Of a stretch of DNA of 64,000 nt, positions 10,471 to 21,572 are shown in pieces. The position numbers and the translations under genes are program-made. Below the pieces are notes generated by a model. That model did no database searches and was not told the origin of the DNA. It was given only the letters and a program-made list of their open reading frames with translations. This DNA is from Russula earlei (Eukaryota > Basidiomycota > Agaricomycetes > Russulales > Russulaceae), in assembly GCA_025769875.1 (NCBI GenBank), contig JAGFNK010000207.1, positions 22,010-86,009 of the forward strand, read 5' to 3'. Each line of letters starts with the position of its first letter. Position 1 is the first letter of the stretch.

Positions 10471-10566
10471 TCTTCATAAAAAGTACACACAAGTTTCTCG
10501 GAAGCTCCAGGCTTCACGAAAGGCAATGCCGCTGCTGCGGGCGAGGTTGGGACCACCTAACATGTC

Positions 10567-10842
10567 TCACTGTAAGCAGACTTCTCCAGTCCACCACACA
10601 GGCAGACAGTGGCTCACATTATTACAAGCCAGTTGCCCTGGGTTTATGCTATGTTCCCGACCGGCAATCTTGTTGAAGTCCTGTGTATTCTATCTCATTT
10701 GCGGTGTGCTAGGTCTGTTACAACGAACACCAACCTCGACCGTCGGCAGGTGCATGCCTTGTTCATGGGTTGCCAGATCGTCGGAATGGGGCATCACTAC
10801 CCCATTACGGAACGTGGCAACGTAGTGGTAAAGGGAAGACAT
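10567..10842 (-). CDS. Two-exon small hypothetical protein, 73 residues
   Basis: Exon 1 is 10842-10735 (36 codons, MSSLYHYVATFRNGV to HLPTVE). The intron is 10734-10681 (54 nt, GTTGGT donor, TACACAG acceptor). Exon 2 is 10680-10567 (37 codons plus stop, DFNKIAGREH). The join is phase 0. A TATAAA on the minus strand lies about 80 nt upstream. No domain is recognised. A donor-like GTGAGA overlaps the stop codon, so a further intron may link this to the C2H2 gene downstream. Confidence 0.4.
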
Positions 10843-10920
10843 CGTGGTTACTGAGATAAGTCTGACGGGTAGGCACACAAAATGCGGGAAGGCGCGTCGT
10901 CCCCAGCATGGCTGTTGTGG

Positions 10921-10926
10921 TTTATA
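10921..10926 (-). promoter_or_regulatory. TATA box of the 10567-10842 gene
   Basis: TATAAA reads on the minus strand within CATATAAACC, about 80 nt upstream of the ATG at 10842. Confidence 0.45.
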
Positions 10927-10940
10927 TGGGCGCCTGAATC

Positions 10941-11147
10941 TCACACGCCTTGACCTTCCTGTCCTACCTGGGAATTGTGGCAGTGAAAAGCTGCGCAGTT
11001 CTTTGCCACAAGACAAAATACTTCCCATGGATGGCAGGCTGGGTCCCAGAGATTGGACGGGTGCTTGAGGTACCCGCCGTCACGTGCTAGCAGTCCATGG
11101 AATGGAATCTCGGTGAGTGAGTCATAATAGTATAGTAGATCACCCAT
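10941..11147 (-). CDS. Hypothetical ORF, 68 residues
   Basis: The minus-strand frame starts at an ATG (MGDLLYYYDSLTEIPF) and reads a coding-like stretch to a donor-like CAGGTAGG near 10975, then to a stop. It lies upstream of the TATA box of the next gene on the same strand. No family is recognised; it may be an exon or chance. Confidence 0.2.
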   Translation of the reverse strand: MGDLLYYYDSLTEIPFHGLLARDGGYLKHPSNLWDPACHPWEVFCLVAKNCAAFHCHNSQVGQEGQGV

Positions 11148-11577
11148 TCATTCCAGTTCTCTCCTCTCAGATAAGCCTCACAGAATGTAGATCTAAATTC
11201 CGGAGTAAAATGCGCGTCCACCGTACTGGAGTGCTCTGACGCTCAAGGATTGAACGCGGTGCGCGCCGAACCTCACCCAAGGCCTCATGCCACGATTCAA
11301 ATATGCGCGTCGCGACGTCGCGCCAGGATCATTCGTCCTCATGAAGAATGGGGGCTGTGGTGGCAACCATGTTTACGTTACAAACGAGTCACTCTTCGTA
11401 TTCGTCCAACGCCGGTCTTGTGAGCCCGCCTTCAATTCAAATCATCCCGTCCAACTTTGGCAAATTGATTACAGCTGCCCCATTTCTTGGGTGAAACGTC
11501 GGGGTCCAATAAACCTCTCTGCATTCGTGAGATGAGGTCAGCTGCCAGCGTGGCGGTCGAGCTCCCCATCGGAGCGA
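11148..11577. other. Region without a supported gene
   Basis: An 82-residue plus-strand frame (11287-11535) is present but has no motif and no promoter or splice signals that I can support. Confidence 0.35.
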
Positions 11578-11805
11578 CATGGACTTAGGTGAAGGGCTCG
11601 GATGAAGAGCGAAGACGACAAGAGGGGGATGCAAGCACCACAGAGTGGGCGACCATGCAAGACGCACGCTGGTACGCTTATGCGGGAGGTTTCGAGAACA
11701 GGAGGATGGTACGCTAGTACATGAAACGATTGCCTGCGTTTTATGCACGAGTGTGGTTCGTAATTCATCAAAGCGCTATGCAAGGGTCCTTTGAGTGAGC
11801 CATGA
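11578..11805 (+). repeat. Dispersed direct repeat, right copy
   Basis: This is the partner of 4560-4810 in the same orientation, with many substitutions. It ends shortly before the truncated copia element. Confidence 0.6.
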
Positions 11806-11921
11806 GCGTCTGTGTTGGACAGGACGAACTGAAGCTGAATGAAAGGACCTGCCCGGTATAAAACAAAAGATGTCATCGGGTAGAATCAACCCTCGGCGCA
11901 AGGGTGCCCGAGTGGAAGTAA

Positions 11922-12356
11922 GTGAATACAAAGATGAATCAAGGACCTAAAGGAGAACAACAACTCGTTTCCAGTATTCAAACTTCAGTTACCAGTGTTA
12001 TCGTCCGATTGTCCCAAAAATGGTTTACTTCTCGTTTCGCAGATTTAGGGTTCTGTCGTATCACGAATGTACTAAGTAGGTTTGGCCTGTCATCCATTGA
12101 GGGAGATTGGAGAATCTCTGATCTGATTCCACTTCATGGTGATAACAAAGGTGCTGTTGACCTCATGCTCAACCCAGTCACTGGAAGACAGTCAAGGCAT
12201 ATCCCTATCAAGCATCATGCCATCCCCCAATACATTGGGGATGGACTGATTACACTTATCCATACTCCCATGGGAGAGATGCTTGCAGATGGTCTCACCA
12301 AGCCACATGCTCATGCACTGCTTTGGACCTTTATCAATGGGTTGGGTCTTGGTTGA
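11922..12356 (+). pseudogene. Ty1/copia RNase H C-terminal fragment
   Basis: The frame matches the end of copia Pol: an LHGDNKGAVDLMLNPVTGR core (the usual CDN-GA catalytic region), then RHIPIKHHAIPQ, and TPMGEMLADGLTKPHAHALL at the C-terminus. All upstream parts of the element (Gag, protease, integrase, RT) are absent, so it is 5'-truncated. A polypurine tract and LTR-G follow directly. Confidence 0.8.
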
Positions 12357-12380
12357 TCTGATCTACTGACTGTCTTAATC

Positions 12381-12388
12381 ACAGGGGA
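12381..12388 (+). promoter_or_regulatory. Copia polypurine tract
   Basis: ACAGGGGA lies directly before the TG that opens LTR-G. This is the position where plus-strand DNA synthesis would be primed. Confidence 0.55.
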
Positions 12389-13012
12389 TGTTGAGATCTG
12401 CACTGCTCAGAGCCTCATGTCCTTTGTGATGCAATCACAATGCTGATGCATTGATGCATTGGCTCACCTGGACCAGGCATCACTGGCTCAGTGTTACCAA
12501 GTGGTTTGGGGTCCGGAAGATGCCAGAACACCTGAACTATGGACTGCACCGTTTGCATCATGTGTGCATCAGATCTTGATCATTCATTTATGTCTGTTGA
12601 TATTGCATTCAGTGTCACAAGTACTGGTTCTTCGGACCGGACCGGCAACCGGACAAGCCTACCCGGACAAGCCTCACGATTCCTGCATGTTTGATGACTC
12701 TCTAGCCTCGCCTGTACCACTACCTTTCAGCATGTTCTAGTTCCGATCGCCTTGTTATCCCCTCATGTCTACTATTCGATATAGGATATACATGTCTATA
12801 TAAACCTGTCTGTATGAGAGAACAAGCCCTAAGCTTGTTCTCTTGTGAATATCACTGGATTCAGCTTCAGGACTGTAGGCTTGCAGGGAATCAAGCGATC
12901 GACTCAGAAATCCTTCTACTCTCTGAGTCTTCAAATGTGAAGACATTCCCATCGTATTTCCTCCCCACGGTACACACTAGCCTTCGCTGTGTTGTCACTG
13001 AGATCCCCGACT

Positions 13013-14759
13013 TTACTGTCATTTTCACGTGACCTTGCACTTGCCATTTTTGGATGTCATTTTGAGTGCGAAAATAAAACTGCTATATCTCAACAGTTTC
13101 TCAACAGATTGCCTTGAAACTTTGACAGTAGAACCTTATATGTTGTATCTAGGTGCAGCTAAAATATGGGAGCCTAATATCTAGTTCTTGAAATGTCGAT
13201 TTTTCGGGTGGTGACATGAGTGCAAAACTTTGAACTGCCATATCTCAACTGTTTCTGAACTGATTGACTTGAAACTTCGACAGTGGGATCCCATGTACTG
13301 TATCTAGGTGCAGCCCAAGAGTTGGGGTCTGATTCTTAGTTTTTGAAGTTTCGGTTTTTGGGTGTGATCTGAGTTCGAAATTTCGATCTGCCATATCTCA
13401 ACCGTTTCTCAATAGATTGCCTTGAAACGTGGACAGTGGGACCTTATATACTGTATCTAGGTGCAGCAAAAATATGGGAGCCTAATATTCAGTTTTTGAA
13501 GTTTCGAGTTTTGGGTGCCGAGCTGCGTGCGAAATTTCGTACTGCCATGTCTCAACCATTTCTCAATGGATTGTCTTGAAACTTGGACAGTGGAACCTCA
13601 TGCACTGTAGCTAGATGTTTCACTCGTTGGATGTTCATGTTTTGGGGTGCCAACCCCAAGCATGATAATATTACATTATCCCTACAGCTGAATCCATCCA
13701 TCCATGATATGATATGACTATTACAACTGTACCGCGCGAGAAGGGCACACTTAAGTTCATGGGGCTGGACAAGGACTGAGGGAAGAGTGAAAGAGACAAA
13801 ATTGAAATGATGATGTGAAGGCGTGCGTCGAGGCAGCAATAGGCATCAGGCACAGGTACATGTGCGTGTAGCTTCTTCAGTGAGTCTTCGGCCTCGCACG
13901 CGCGTGGTCACATCGTCGCAAAGGCGGGTGTGCACGTTCTGAGGTGTTGCCATGCTTGGAACGCGGGCACAGTGCAGGGAAGCAGGAGGGAGGAGTGTGC
14001 TTGCGTCGTGTGTCAAATGTGTCAGTCGCGACGTGGTGTTGCCAGGCGTCGGCCGTGTTGCTGATATTGGTGCTGCTGCTGTTGTTGTTGTTGTTGATCC
14101 TGGTGCTGCTGTCATGGCAGAGGCTGAGGTGTGGTCATTTGAGGCAATGGGGTGGCGAGAGGCAAGGGCGTAGGCGATGGCGTTATGGAAAAGTGTGAGC
14201 GTCTGAGGGGGTGACTTGCGTGTTGCTCATGCTGTCATCTTGTGGGCGCAGCGACAAGGTCTTTGCCACTGCAGGTGATGGCAGCGCTCATGGGTGAGGT
14301 TGTACATATGGATGGGGATGTGGTGGAAGGGGAGGAGTGGTGCGGCGTGGTGCTTGCATCGGCAACTTCTCCTGTGGCGACATCGTGGTGGTGGCTGGTG
14401 ATCTTTCTGTGGGGCAGCGTTGAGGTAATGATGGGCAATGCTGGACATGTGGGAACCGCAGGGATGACGGGAGCGGGCAATGTGAAGGCGTGACATTTCG
14501 GCAACCATACCCACTGTTATGGGGCAGGGTGGGGAATGCGGTGGCACGGGTTTTGCCTGGAGTCACGTAGAAGCGCGGCTGTGTGCGTGCATACATTGGG
14601 CAGCAGAGAGGTGATGTCGTGCTGGGTGGGAGAGCGGGTAAATCGCGCACATGCACCGAGGGGGTCCAGGGGGCGTGATCCATTCGTCGTGAAGGGAAGT
14701 AGGATGTTCACATCCTCAGAAAGCGCCGAAGAGTGTCCTGCCAGTGAGAAGGGATGAGC
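13013..14759 (+). repeat. Left arm of the palindrome
   Basis: It matches the reverse complement of 15158-16901 over its whole length, with scattered substitutions and small indels. The frames of 80-140 residues within it are mirrored in the other arm and are not taken as genes. Confidence 0.9.
13080..13620 (+). repeat. Four subterminal repeats of about 150 bp (mirrored at 16290-16860)
   Basis: Each unit contains TGCCATATCTCAACNGTTTC, then a CTTGAAAC-T-GACAGTGG-type stretch, TGTATCTAGGTGCAGC, and a TTTTTGAAGTTTCG-type end. The units are diverged from each other but conserved between the two arms, so the array is older than the arm duplication. Confidence 0.85.
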
Positions 14760-14984
14760 TATAAGAAAAGCACCAGGGGACCTATGTAGGAATAAGTTGG
14801 ATCGCTTGTCTCTCTCTTGTTTTCCTATCTGTAGTCTCGTATTTGCAATTGTGGTTCCGGATTTTCTTTTCGCTTGTGCATGCTAGCACTTGGAGTGCTC
14901 ACTGGCACATTCTCACGCTATTTGAATCTACGTATTGCTTATCCAAGTGGTGGTGACATTGTGCGTGTACCTTTGGCTGATCCC

Positions 14985-15260
14985 ACCCACAGTCCGTATC
15001 ACCCAGGTCTCTCCTGGAGGCAACCGCAACAGGAAGCAGGATGATTTGTATCAAATGATGGCAATCCGGGAGACCTTTGAAGAGACAGGTCTACTTCTTG
15101 CATCCTCAACATCGGAGTCCAAGGCACCTCTGAGCGACATCGCTGTGGACACGTCACGCTCATCCCTTCTCACCAGCAGGACACTCTTCAGCGCTTTCTG
15201 AGGATGTGAACATCCTACTTCCCTTCACGACGAATGGATCATGCCCCCTGGACCCCCTCG
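14985..15260 (+). pseudogene. Nudix hydrolase fragment (NUDT19-like)
   Basis: The plus-strand frame reads PGGNRNRKQDDLYQMMAIRE followed by TFEETGLLLASS, which matches the Nudix box end RE-U-x-EE-x-G-U and the spacing of fungal NUDT19/RP2-like proteins. The next segment (TLFSAF, then NILLPFTT and, after one frame shift, EWIMPPGPPR) resembles the downstream part of the same family. There is no start, no complete fold and a stop at 15201, so it is a captured fragment. Intact relatives hydrolyse nucleoside diphosphate-linked compounds such as acyl-CoAs. The downstream part is duplicated in both arms, while the Nudix box itself is only in the spacer. Confidence 0.75.
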
Positions 15261-16901
15261 GTGCGTGTGCGCGTTTACCCGCTCTCCCACCCGGCACGAC
15301 ATCACCTCTCTGCTGCCCAACATATGCACGCACACAGCCGCGCTTCTACGTGACTCCAGGCAAAACCCGTGCCACCGCGTTCCCCACCCTGCCCCATAAC
15401 AGTGGGTATGGTTGCCGAAATGTCACGCTTTCACATTGCCCGCTCCCGTCATCCCTGCAGTTCCCACATGTCCAGCATCGCCCATCATTACCTCGATGCT
15501 GCCCCGCAGAAAGATCACCAGCCGCCACCACGATGTCGCCACAGGAGAAGTTGCCGATGCAAGCACCACGCCGCACCACTTCTCCCCTTCCACCACATCC
15601 CCATCCATATGTACAACCTCACCCATGAGCTGCTGCCATCACCTGCAGTGGCAAAGACCTCATTGCCACGCCCACAAGATGACAGCATGAGCAACACGCA
15701 AGTCACCCCCTCAGACGCTCACACTTTTCCATAACGCCATCGCCTACGCCCTTGCCTCTCGCCACCCCATTGCCTCAAATGACCACACCTCAGCCTCTGC
15801 CATGACAGCAGCACCAGGATCAACAACAACAACAACAGCAGCAGCACCAATATCAGCAACACGGCCGACGCCTGGCAACACCACGTCGCGACGACACATT
15901 TGACACATGACGCAAGCACACTCCTCCCTCCTGCTTCCCTGCACTGTGCCCGCATTCCAACGCATGGAAACACCTCAGAACGTGCACACCCACCTTTGCG
16001 ACGATGTGACCATGTGCGTGCGAGGCTGAAGACTCACTGAAGAAGCTACACGCACATGTACCCATGCTGATGCCTATTGCTGCCTCGACGCACGCCTCAC
16101 GTCATCATTTCAATTTTGTCTCTTTCACTCTTCCCTCAGTCCTTGTCCAGCCCCATGAACTTAAGTGTGCCCTTCTCGTGCGGTACAGTTGTAATAGTCA
16201 TATCATATCATGGATGGATGGATTCAGCTGTAGGGATAATGTAATATTATCATGCTTGGGGTTGGCACCCCAAAACGTGAACATCCAACGAGTGAAACAT
16301 CTATCTACAGTGCATGAGGTTCCACTGTCCAAGTTTCAAGACAATCCATTGAGAAATGGTTGAGACATGGCAGTACGAAATTTCGCACGCAGCTCGGCAC
16401 CCAAAACTCGAAACTTCAAAAACTGAATATTAGGCTCCCATATTTTTGCTGCACCTAGATACAGTATATAAGGTCCCACTGTCCATGTTTCAAGGCAATC
16501 TATTGAGAAATGGTTGAGATATGGCAGATCGAAATTTCGAACTCAGATCACACCCAAAAACGGAAACTTCAAAAACTAAGAATCAGACCCCAACTCTTGG
16601 GCTGCACCTAGATACAGTACATGGGATCCCACTGTCGAAGTTTCAAGTCAATCGGTTCAGAAACAGTTGAGATATGGCAGTTCAAAGTTTTGCACTCATG
16701 TCACCACCCGAAAATCGACATTTCAAGAACTAGATATTAGGCTCCCATATTTTAGCTGCACCTAGATACAACATATAAGGTTCTACTGTCAAAGTTTCAA
16801 GGCAATCTGTTGAGAAACTGTTGAGATATAGCAGTTTTATTTTCGCACTCGAAATGACATCCAAAAATGGCAAGTGCAAGGTCACGTGAAAACGACAGTA
16901 A
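15158..16901 (-). repeat. Right arm of the palindrome
   Basis: This is the inverted partner of 13013-14759. The outer end GGTCACGTGAAAACGACAGTAA mirrors the left end with one or two substitutions. Confidence 0.9.
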
Positions 16902-17542
16902 TGAGAACTCGTTGTCTCGTTCAACTCCGTGCGCACGACTCGCATGTGAAACAATTTGTCAGCGACACCACCCCCAGTCGGTGACATTCAGAATGTGTTG
17001 ATCGTATCTTTCTGAAGATGTACTGAAGAAGCAATGAGTAGCATTGCTTCTGTCCCAGATGTTCCTGTACCACCACATACATCGCTTCCTTGATTAGGAA
17101 AGTACTTATGACACCAAGATTGCTACTAGGGAAGCACTTAATGCTTCCAGCACCAAGATCATTTACATAGAAGCAACCTTGCTTCTATGAGCTGCCTTTT
17201 GCTTCTATAGCACCGACCAGTACTACAGTAGCATGAACCTTATCCCTGTAGGGCTATATAAAGGCCCCAGTCTGTAGCAGTTGAGCCTTAAGCTCGACTT
17301 AGTTTGCCAATCCAAAACAGTTGACTCCTACCCCATCTGCAGAGCCCCTCTTATCTTGTTGCCATACTCCAGAAGGATCTAACACTCCTTCCCCTCCACA
17401 AGTATTGCTCGCTTGACTCAAGCATATCTGCATTGGTAGGATGCATTCATAGACATGACCATTGATCTTATTTAAGGCACTTTGGAGCCTTAACACTCAG
17501 CTCATATGCTGCAGCACATGTTAGTTACACTGATAAGGTGAT

Positions 17543-18371
17543 TGTCAAGACACGTACTGCTGATCCGTGTGGACTCAGGAGCAGGTGGGCAAAGGTCGGA
17601 ACAGATGGTACGTGGCGTAGGCGGCGTTGAACAAGAGGACAAGCCAAATGACTAAGATATACCAGATGGGGACTGGTACGTGTAACTGGAGGCAGAGGCG
17701 AAGGTTAGAAGCCAGTGCAACGAGGAGGCCTTAAACAAGGCGGTCGTAGAAGAGTACCTTGGGGACGAGGGGAGTCTTTAAACTGAGCGGTCGCAGGGGA
17801 GTACCCAGGAAGATGAGAGTATCACAAATGGACAGTCTGATGACTGCCATGCTTCATTGGGGCTTATATACAGTGTACAAGGTCGATTACAAAGAACTGG
17901 GACTATTCTAGACTCTTTGGTACCATCCAATAGGACTACAGAGGCATAAACTCGCTTGTGTCAAGTTTCAGGCTTACTGAGCGCATTACTGATCATTGTG
18001 GAGCAATGACATCATTATGATGTCACTGTGGAGCGCTTAGTGAGCCTATGAGGTCATTGTGGAGTCGCTCAGTCAGCTATGATGTCATTGGAGCCTTGAT
18101 GACGTTAGATGATTTATGCAACAGTTTCTAAGAGTTTGTGCCGCTGTTTCGGGTCCTTGGTGGCTGGGTGGCCATGTGGCTGCCACGCAATGATTACCCG
18201 ATTAGGAAATGGGTGCCTGGTCGTGTTATAGTGCCCTTGCAATAGCGATATCTTGTACCGTAGGAGGGTTAGCCCAGAAAATGGAAGGGAGTCGGCAATG
18301 CAAAGTGAGAGCGGTCTCTCTTGAGTGAAATAGGACAATCTATGGCCAGGGCCTGGCCTTGGTTCGTAACA
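17543..18371 (-). repeat. Solo LTR-C, TSD GTGAT
   Basis: The 829-bp LTR is inverted relative to the copy at 35749-36578 and highly similar. GTGAT flanks it at 17538-17542 and 18372-18376. It interrupts LTR-G. Confidence 0.9.
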
Positions 18372-18717
18372 GTGATTTAAAACAATCAGTAGCTAGTTAC
18401 CACTGATCCTCAGACATACTTAGTGATCCATGATGGTAGTTAGCTGTACTATAGTTTGTGGTGATCTCAGGTACTCAAGAACACCACAAAGTATGTAGAT
18501 CACTTCAGTTTTGTGTCAACCAAACTGAAGTGAGTATTTACTCTATGATATCTTATTACACAGTACAGATGATGCATTGTAGCTATTGTCTGATAGGTAC
18601 ATTATTTATATTAGTTTTGTGTCAACCAAACTGAACTATTGTCTGATAGATTGGCCTGCAATCTTATCATCTGCTGCTATCTAATCACACACACTGCACA
18701 TTTTCAACAATTGTGTA

Positions 18718-19107
18718 TGCTGTTTCTGGGACAGCTGTTTTCATATCCATCACATATAGATTCCTTTGTAGATGCCCATTACATGTGAGGCACCCTTCCT
18801 GATTGAAGAGTTGGCAACCATTTCTAGTGAATCAGACATCAGTGCCACACTTTGTGAGGTGAGTGACTGATAAGGAATTGCCATTGAGGTCAGGGACAAA
18901 GAGGATGTCTTGGAGAATGGCATTGTGCTATGTTCCATTGGCATGCATGTGGACAGGAATGCATCTGATGCCAGTGGTGTGGATGGTGCTGTCATCTCCA
19001 AGAGTAATGCAAGTAGGGGGTGTGAGGACAGAGAATGATGAGAACCAGCTGTGGTTGCAGCTCATGGTATGGGATGTGCTGGAATCAACTATCCAGTGGT
19101 GCTGAGT
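18718..19107 (-). pseudogene. Ty1/copia protease fragment
   Basis: Minus-strand frames read HHWIVDSSTSHTMSCNHSWF, then TCITLGDDSTIHTTGIRC, and VPDLNGNSLSV, the typical copia aspartic protease pattern. The usual D-S-G-A active site is changed to D-S-S-T and stops interrupt the frame, so it is inactive. It lies between LTR-G and LTR-E. Confidence 0.7.
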
Positions 19108-19623
19108 TGTTAAGATCTGTTCAATCTTAATTTCCACTCTAGTGATAGAGTTGCTTGATATATAGTTCAAACACTAGACTTCGAATCCTTTGATATTATC
19201 TCAGGAAGAGTGAATGGAATAAGATGAGAGGGGCCTCTTATTGCTTAGAGCAGTTACTTTGGTTGAGAGAATGAGAATTGTGTATAATTCAGAAAGTAAG
19301 GCAAGTGTAAGGCTCAACTCCTGATCCACCAGAATATTTATACCGTATCTCCATAATGGCTGATCTGATTTGTACAAAACTTGGGCAGCATATAGCTGAG
19401 ACCCACCACTATCCAAACACAAGAACCACAATTTGAAAGTATCAGTAATGACTGATGTGTGAGTTATTCTTTCCTAGTATCTGTCATCAGTCCAGTAAGC
19501 AATTACTAAGCATCAGTCATCATCAGTCAGTGATCACAAAGCATCAGTCAGCCAATCAGTAAGCATAAAAGAGCAAGCAATCATAGGTAAGCAGTCAATC
19601 ATGAACGCAAGTTGAATCCTAAC
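19108..19623 (-). repeat. LTR-E copy
   Basis: This 516-bp copy is similar to the solo LTR at 54482-54988 (TGTTAAGATCTG start, TCCTAACA end). No 5-bp duplication flanks it. A TATA-like sequence reads on the minus strand. It separates a minus-strand protease scrap from the MULE. Confidence 0.75.
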
Positions 19624-20155
19624 ATATCTGGACTTCTTATTATGATTGTGTGGGATCACTGGGGACATGGTGCGTACAGTAATATTTACTCAATATTTAG
19701 CACACTTACCTTTTCCAGATAGGTGTGCCTGTTGCCTGGATGCTGGCATCCAATGGAACAATGGACACAATATCCTTTTTTGTCTATTGGGTCAGGGATG
19801 CCAGTCTGGCTATCTGGCTGTCTATTATTATGACAGATCGTGATGCTGCCCAGATTGCTGCCCTCAAGATTGCCTATCTGGGAAGTTGGATATGGCCTTG
19901 CAAGTGGCATGTGTTGCACATGATGTGATCATACTTCAATTGAACCAAATTTCCTGATCTGTGGGATAAGATCAAGAGATGGGTACATACAGATGATCAG
20001 GCTGACTTTCTACAAATCTGGGAGGAGATCTCCACCAATCCTCAGGTCCCACAAAGTTTTGTGAACTACCTTGGGTGTGAATGGATGCCTGTGGTGCATA
20101 TGTGGTCCATGGTTTTCTGGAAAAATTGGCATATCTTTGAGGAAGGAGACACCAA

Positions 20156-21091
20156 TGTTAGGACTCACTGTTGAACAATCCAGTTCAAGAGTGAGAGAGG
20201 AGCTTGGAGATGAGTCAACTGAGTTTGAGGACAAAGTTGGCAAAGAGTACAGTTCAAACAAGTAACAAGTACCAGAGCAGGACTGGTACTGGCTGTGAGA
20301 GGTGATCATGGAAGGAGAGAGCCAGGGTGTACTAGATAGGGTGGTCCTAAAGGAGTACCCTTGGCAGTAGAGTGCTGTAAATTAAATGGACAGTCTGAAG
20401 ACTGTCTGCTACTTTGTTGAGCACTTATATACTACAAGGGAACTGCTAAATAGGGAACAAGTCATAACCTTGTTATCAAGCACAATTGACAGATGAGTAA
20501 AAAGTCAGAGCATGCTTAGTGAGCATGCTCAGTCATGCTCAATAAGCTGCTGAGTAAGAAGGCTCATATTGATGAGTAAGAGCCTTTTAGTGTCCATGTG
20601 TTCATTGCTTAGTACATGTGCAAAGCACCTGATTCATTTACTGTTAGTTAGTTTAGGGCTGGTCATCTGAGGACTTGTGGTTTTGTCCATGGAATAGAGT
20701 TGTCTATAAGGCCCCTTATATAGTTCTATTAGGGTCCTCAGAGTCAAGCCTAATACCTCTATTAAGGTCCTTAGTATTGCCTTATAGTGTAGAGTTAGTC
20801 TAATAACACATTATAGGGCTTATAGTATCTTCATTAGCATCTATTGTAGAGCACTTGAGGTTGTCCTAAAGGGACTTTAGGGAGCCTATAATACTGTCTT
20901 ATATTACTAGAAGGGTTGCCACTAAGTAGGGCTTGCTGTATGTCAATTGTGCCTAGAATCAATCACATGATATTGTGGACACCTCTACTCACCCCTTTTG
21001 CTTGTGTGAACAGGGTGGCATCATAGAGGCTGGGTTTCCTCTAATAAGGAAGGGTCCTTCAAGGGCCCTCTCCAGGAAATGGTTCATGACA
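20156..21091 (+). repeat. Solo LTR-D, TSD ACCAA
   Basis: The 936-bp LTR opens TGTTAGGACTCACTG and ends GGTTCATGACA. ACCAA flanks it at 20151-20155 and 21092-21096, inside the MULE reading frame. A split second copy is at 28645-50952. Confidence 0.9.
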
Positions 21092-21572
21092 ACCAATATG
21101 TTGATCAAAGCATATGTTCCAACTGATCTAAAGATAAGATGACTTAATCATTTTTTAGATATCATCACATCCTCAAATCACTCTGGCTCTATGGCAAGTG
21201 CAATTGGCAGAACAATTGAATCTTATTTGTGCTAGTGCATTGAATGGTGCCATATTACTAAAACAGGCACAAATGTCAGAAAATTGGGCTCAATGGTTAG
21301 GACCTGGCAGCTGACAGGCATCAGAAACTTTTTGCCCACACTGAGAGCATATCACAAGATTTGATCTTGCAATTCAATCAGATCCGCTTTCACATCACTT
21401 CACATCCCATTCTGGCAAGTTTCACTCAATCAATCTGATGAAGCTGAATTGTGATTGCACAGATTATCCATGGATTAGATTCTGCAAACACATTGCAGCA
21501 ATCTACATCCACTTTCCCTGCCTCTGTCCTGAAGAGAGCACCCAAAAAGCTCCCATAGAGAGTGCAAATAAA

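Larger units (their letters stand above)
13013..16901. mobile_element. 3.9-kb palindromic (foldback-like) element with captured Nudix gene piece
   Basis: Two arms of about 1.75 kb (13013-14759 and 15158-16901) are inverted copies, estimated at about 95% identical by eye, around a 398-bp spacer. The outer ends read TTACTGTCATTTTCACGTGACC. From outside in, each arm holds four diverged repeats of about 150 bp, a GC-rich segment with CAA/CAG repeats, and an inner part that continues the Nudix gene fragment of the spacer. No transposase is coded. It sits inside LTR-B; comparison with the intact LTR gives no clean target duplication. A foldback or non-autonomous DNA element that captured a host gene is the simplest reading; an inverted-duplication event is the alternative. 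Confidence 0.8.
12613..16986 (+). repeat. Solo LTR-B (chromovirus B), TSD TTCAG, split
   Basis: This is a diverged copy of the chromovirus B LTRs at 38123 and 45037 (TGTCACA start, CGGACCGGACCGG, TATATAAACCTGTC, hairpin GAGAACAAGC/GCTTGTTCTC, GTCGGTGACA end). TTCAG flanks it at 12608-12612 and 16987-16991. The palindromic element is inserted near its 3' end. Confidence 0.9.
12492..17495 (+). repeat. Solo LTR-F, TSD CTCAG, split
   Basis: It opens TGTTACCAAG and ends GCCTTAACA. CTCAG flanks both sides (12487-12491 and 17496-17500). Its own sequence is 12492-12612 plus 16992-17495, about 625 bp, with a TATATAAA near 17255. The rest is LTR-B and the palindrome. No internal region is present, so it is a solo LTR. 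Confidence 0.85.
12389..18709 (+). repeat. LTR-G (copia 3' LTR), split by two insertions
   Basis: Pieces at 12389-12491, 17501-17542 and 18377-18709 align with the copia LTR at 55466-55845: a shared TGATG-AATCACA stretch, GGACCAGGC, CAGCTCA-ATGCTG, and ACAATCAGTAGCTA. It opens TGTTGAGATC and ends TTTTCAACA. It is interrupted by LTR-F with its contents and by LTR-C. Confidence 0.7.

Noticed and set aside
13944..14198. Mirrored frames in the palindrome arms with Leu- or Gln-rich runs
   Set aside because: They come from CAA/CAG repeats, occur in both arms in opposite orientation, and have no domain.
16992..17495. An independent LTR starting TGTTGATCG
   Set aside because: No duplication fits that start. 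The segment is the right part of LTR-F, whose CTCAG duplication is clean once LTR-B is removed.
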